From Firmicutes bacterium ZCTH02-B6 (GTDB lineage Bacteria; Bacillota; Limnochordia; Limnochordales; ZCTH02-B6), in the NCBI GenBank assembly GCA_002159155.1, contig LZRQ01000066.1, forward strand, positions 1 through 15,604: a DNA stretch of 15,604 nt, in the 5' to 3' direction. The translations under genes were made by a program, and so were the position numbers. The first letter of the stretch is position 1, and every line of letters begins with the position of its first letter. Positions 14,042 to 15,604 of the stretch are shown here, in pieces. Under the pieces are notes generated by a model. It was given only the letters and a program-made list of their open reading frames with translations, searched no databases and had not been told where the DNA came from.

Positions 14042-15457
14042 GTTTGGGCTCTACCTATGAGGGATTGAAACCCCTCATCGTCGAAAATGACCTTCCAACC
14101 AAGCTCGTTTGGGCTCTACCTATGAGGGATTGAAACCCTCCTTGTGCTTGTGTGTTGGCTTCCCGCGACGGGTTTGGGCTCTACCTATGAGGGATTGAAA
14201 CTGAACTTCAGCGGATTCATGGAGTATGCCATTCTTGTTTGGGCTCTACCTATGAGGGATTGAAACCGGGTTTCCCTCGTCGTCCTCGCCGCCGTCGCCC
14301 TCGTTTGGGCTCTACCTATGAGGGATTGAAACCACGTCTGGCACAACAGTTCTCCAGAAACTCCGTTCGTTTGGGCTCTACCTATGAGGGATTGAAACGC
14401 CGCACCAGGAGGGAGGGGTGGGTTTGGAAGAGGGGTTTGGGCTCTACCTATGAGGGATTGAAACGTTGATGAGCAGGGCGTAGCGCTGGTCTTCCCAAGT
14501 TTGGGCTCTACCTATGAGGGATTGAAACCCACCCTACGCCTGCCGCACAAGCCACCGACCCGGCGTTTGGGCTCTACCTATGAGGGATTGAAACATGTAT
14601 GTCGCCGATAAGTCACACTGCCATGTACAGGTTTGGGCTCTACCTATGAGGGATTGAAACTTTGGAGCTCCTCTTCCGTCAGTCGCCAGGTGAAGGTTTG
14701 GGCTCTACCTATGAGGGATTGAAACCAGGTCCCTGTCATCGATGCTTGCGATCCACTCATCGTTTGGGCTCTACCTATGAGGGATTGAAACAGTAGAGAC
14801 CCCACGCGCCCGCGTCGGGCCGCCTACTCGTTTGGGCTCTACCTATGAGGGATTGAAACCATCAACGGCAGGAGATGTCTCTCAGGAAACCATCAGGTTT
14901 GGGCTCTACCTATGAGGGATTGAAACTACTTGATCGGGCGAGGGCCGTGCACGACCGCGCAGGTTTGGGCTCTACCTATGAGGGATTGAAACGCGCGCAG
15001 GATGTGCGGGCGCGCATCGCACCGCCCAAGTTTGGGCTCTACCTATGAGGGATTGAAACATATCCTCCCAGTCTCATGAGCAGGGCGGTCTTCATGTTTG
15101 GGCTCTACCTATGAGGGATTGAAACCCCCGCGAGAAAGCCATCGAGCTGTACCGGCGCTATGTTTGGGCTCTACCTATGAGGGATTGAAACTCGCGCTTG
15201 GGCATCATCAATCCCTCCTGCTCTGTGGTTTGGGCTCTACCTATGAGGGATTGAAACTTCGTACTGCTGCTTCTCCAGCTGCCACGCGGCGGCGTTTGGG
15301 CTCTACCTATGAGGGATTGAAACAGGAACCAGTCTGCGATGGACTCCACAAGCCCGAGCACGTTTGGGCTCTACCTATGAGGGATTGAAACAGCTAAGGA
15401 GGCGACATGAGTAAATGGCCAAGAAAGGTTTGGGCTCTACCTATGAGGGATTGAAAC
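14042..15457 (+). CRISPR. CRISPR array: 22 identical 30-bp repeats, 21 complete spacers
   Basis: The repeat begins GTTTGGGCTC and ends ATTGAAAC, the tag expected on I-B and III-B crRNAs. All 22 copies read the same. They start at 14042, 14107, 14172, 14237, 14303, 14369, 14435, 14499, 14565, 14631, 14696, 14762, 14830, 14897, 14963, 15030, 15096, 15162, 15228, 15294, 15362 and 15428. Spacers are 34-38 bp, mostly 36, and none is duplicated. The repeat has only a weak internal CCT-ATG-AGG pairing, so Cas6 must recognise a largely unstructured RNA. The last repeat shows no decay, unlike many array ends, which suggests that the array once continued to the right. Confidence 0.99.
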
Positions 15458-15477
15458 CGGATTCGGCCCAGTACGGG
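15458..15477 (+). other. Remnant of spacer 22, cut by the putative IS
   Basis: Twenty bases follow the last intact repeat before the 23-bp repeat block begins with TGCATATTCC. A full spacer would be about 36 bp, so this is probably the left part of an interrupted spacer, including any target-site duplication of the inserted element. It could instead be ordinary trailer sequence. Confidence 0.5.
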
Positions 15478-15604
15478 TGCATATTCCAACCCAAACCGAC
15501 CATGAATTCCAATTGATGCCGACCACCGATTCCGACGGAAACCGACCACGCATTCCAACCGAAGCCGACCACTGATTCCACTCGAAGCCGACCATCCTCC
15601 GGTG
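15478..15604. mobile_element. Putative terminus of an IS21-family insertion sequence (runs off the window)
   Basis: From TGCATATTCC onwards the sequence is a multi-repeat block of the kind found at IS21-family ends, where several transposase (IstA) binding sites lie next to a terminal 5'-TG. Read on the opposite strand, the units have the form GGTCGGCTTCG..TGGAAT, ending in GGAATATGCA. This resembles the 3' ends I remember for IS21-like elements. No istA or istB coding sequence is inside the window, so the family call depends on this terminal pattern alone. Confidence 0.55.
15483..15594. repeat. Five tandem units with an exact 23-bp period
   Basis: ATTCC occurs at 15483, 15506, 15529, 15552 and 15575. 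CCGACCA occurs at 15496, 15519, 15542, 15565 and 15588. Both series have a spacing of exactly 23 bp. The bases between the two motifs vary, as expected for binding sites rather than recent copies. The fixed period of about two helical turns would place all sites on one face of the DNA. Confidence 0.9.

Noticed and set aside
14035..14171. Shared GCGACGG just before repeat 1 (leader end) and before repeat 3 (end of spacer 2)
   Set aside because: Only 7 bp in GC-rich sequence; likely coincidence and not enough to suggest spacer capture from the leader.
14239..15388. Open frames in the array encoding repeated GSTYEGLK units
   Set aside because: They are only the translation of the 30-bp CRISPR repeat in a frame without stops; no start signal and variable spacers between units.

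Overview
The window is one continuous CRISPR-Cas locus. Every gene lies on the + strand, and the locus ends in a CRISPR array that is interrupted by what looks like the end of an insertion sequence. Base composition is GC-rich. Many starts are GTG or TTG, and most are preceded by strong AGGAGG-like ribosome binding sites. The repeat has the TACCTATGAGG...ATTGAAAC form that I associate with thermophilic Firmicutes such as Geobacillus and Thermoanaerobacter relatives. A GC-rich, probably thermophilic Firmicute is therefore the best guess, but this is inference and no species can be named.

Layout. (1) 1-2471 is the tail of a type III-B (Cmr) module: the last 50 codons of cmr3, then cmr4, cmr5 and cmr6. 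cmr1 and cmr2/cas10 are presumably to the left, outside the window. (2) 2501-4838 carries two CARF-domain genes, the ancillary proteins that bind cyclic oligoadenylate made by Cas10. The first belongs to the NE0113/TIGR02584 family. The second is of the APE2256 type, with a C-terminal domain that looks RelE-like. (3) 4839-4994 is the module boundary, the longest gap between genes before the array. (4) 4995-13866 is a complete type I-B set in the order cas8b, cas7, cas5, cas3, cas6, cas4, cas1, cas2, tightly packed with several overlaps. (5) 13867-14041 holds a 15-bp perfect inverted repeat with a T-run, then the leader. (6) 14042-15457 is an array of 22 apparently identical 30-bp repeats and 21 spacers of 34-38 bp. 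(7) After 20 bp of a 22nd spacer, a run of five units with an exact 23-bp period begins. It looks like the multi-repeat terminus of an IS21-family element that runs out of the window.

How the parts fit. Cas1, Cas2 and Cas4 would acquire spacers. The single Cas6 would cut the pre-crRNA within each repeat, leaving the 8-nt ATTGAAAC tag. That tag can be used by both the Cas8b-Cas7-Cas5 Cascade with Cas3 (DNA targeting) and the Cmr complex (RNA targeting, Asp26 of Cmr4 intact). Cyclic oligoadenylate from the Cas10 assumed upstream would act on the two CARF proteins. The most notable observations are the apparent IS insertion inside a spacer, the pair of unlike CARF effectors (one with a Cys4 cluster), the long hairpin between cas2 and the leader, and a repeat-like fragment in the gap before cas8b.
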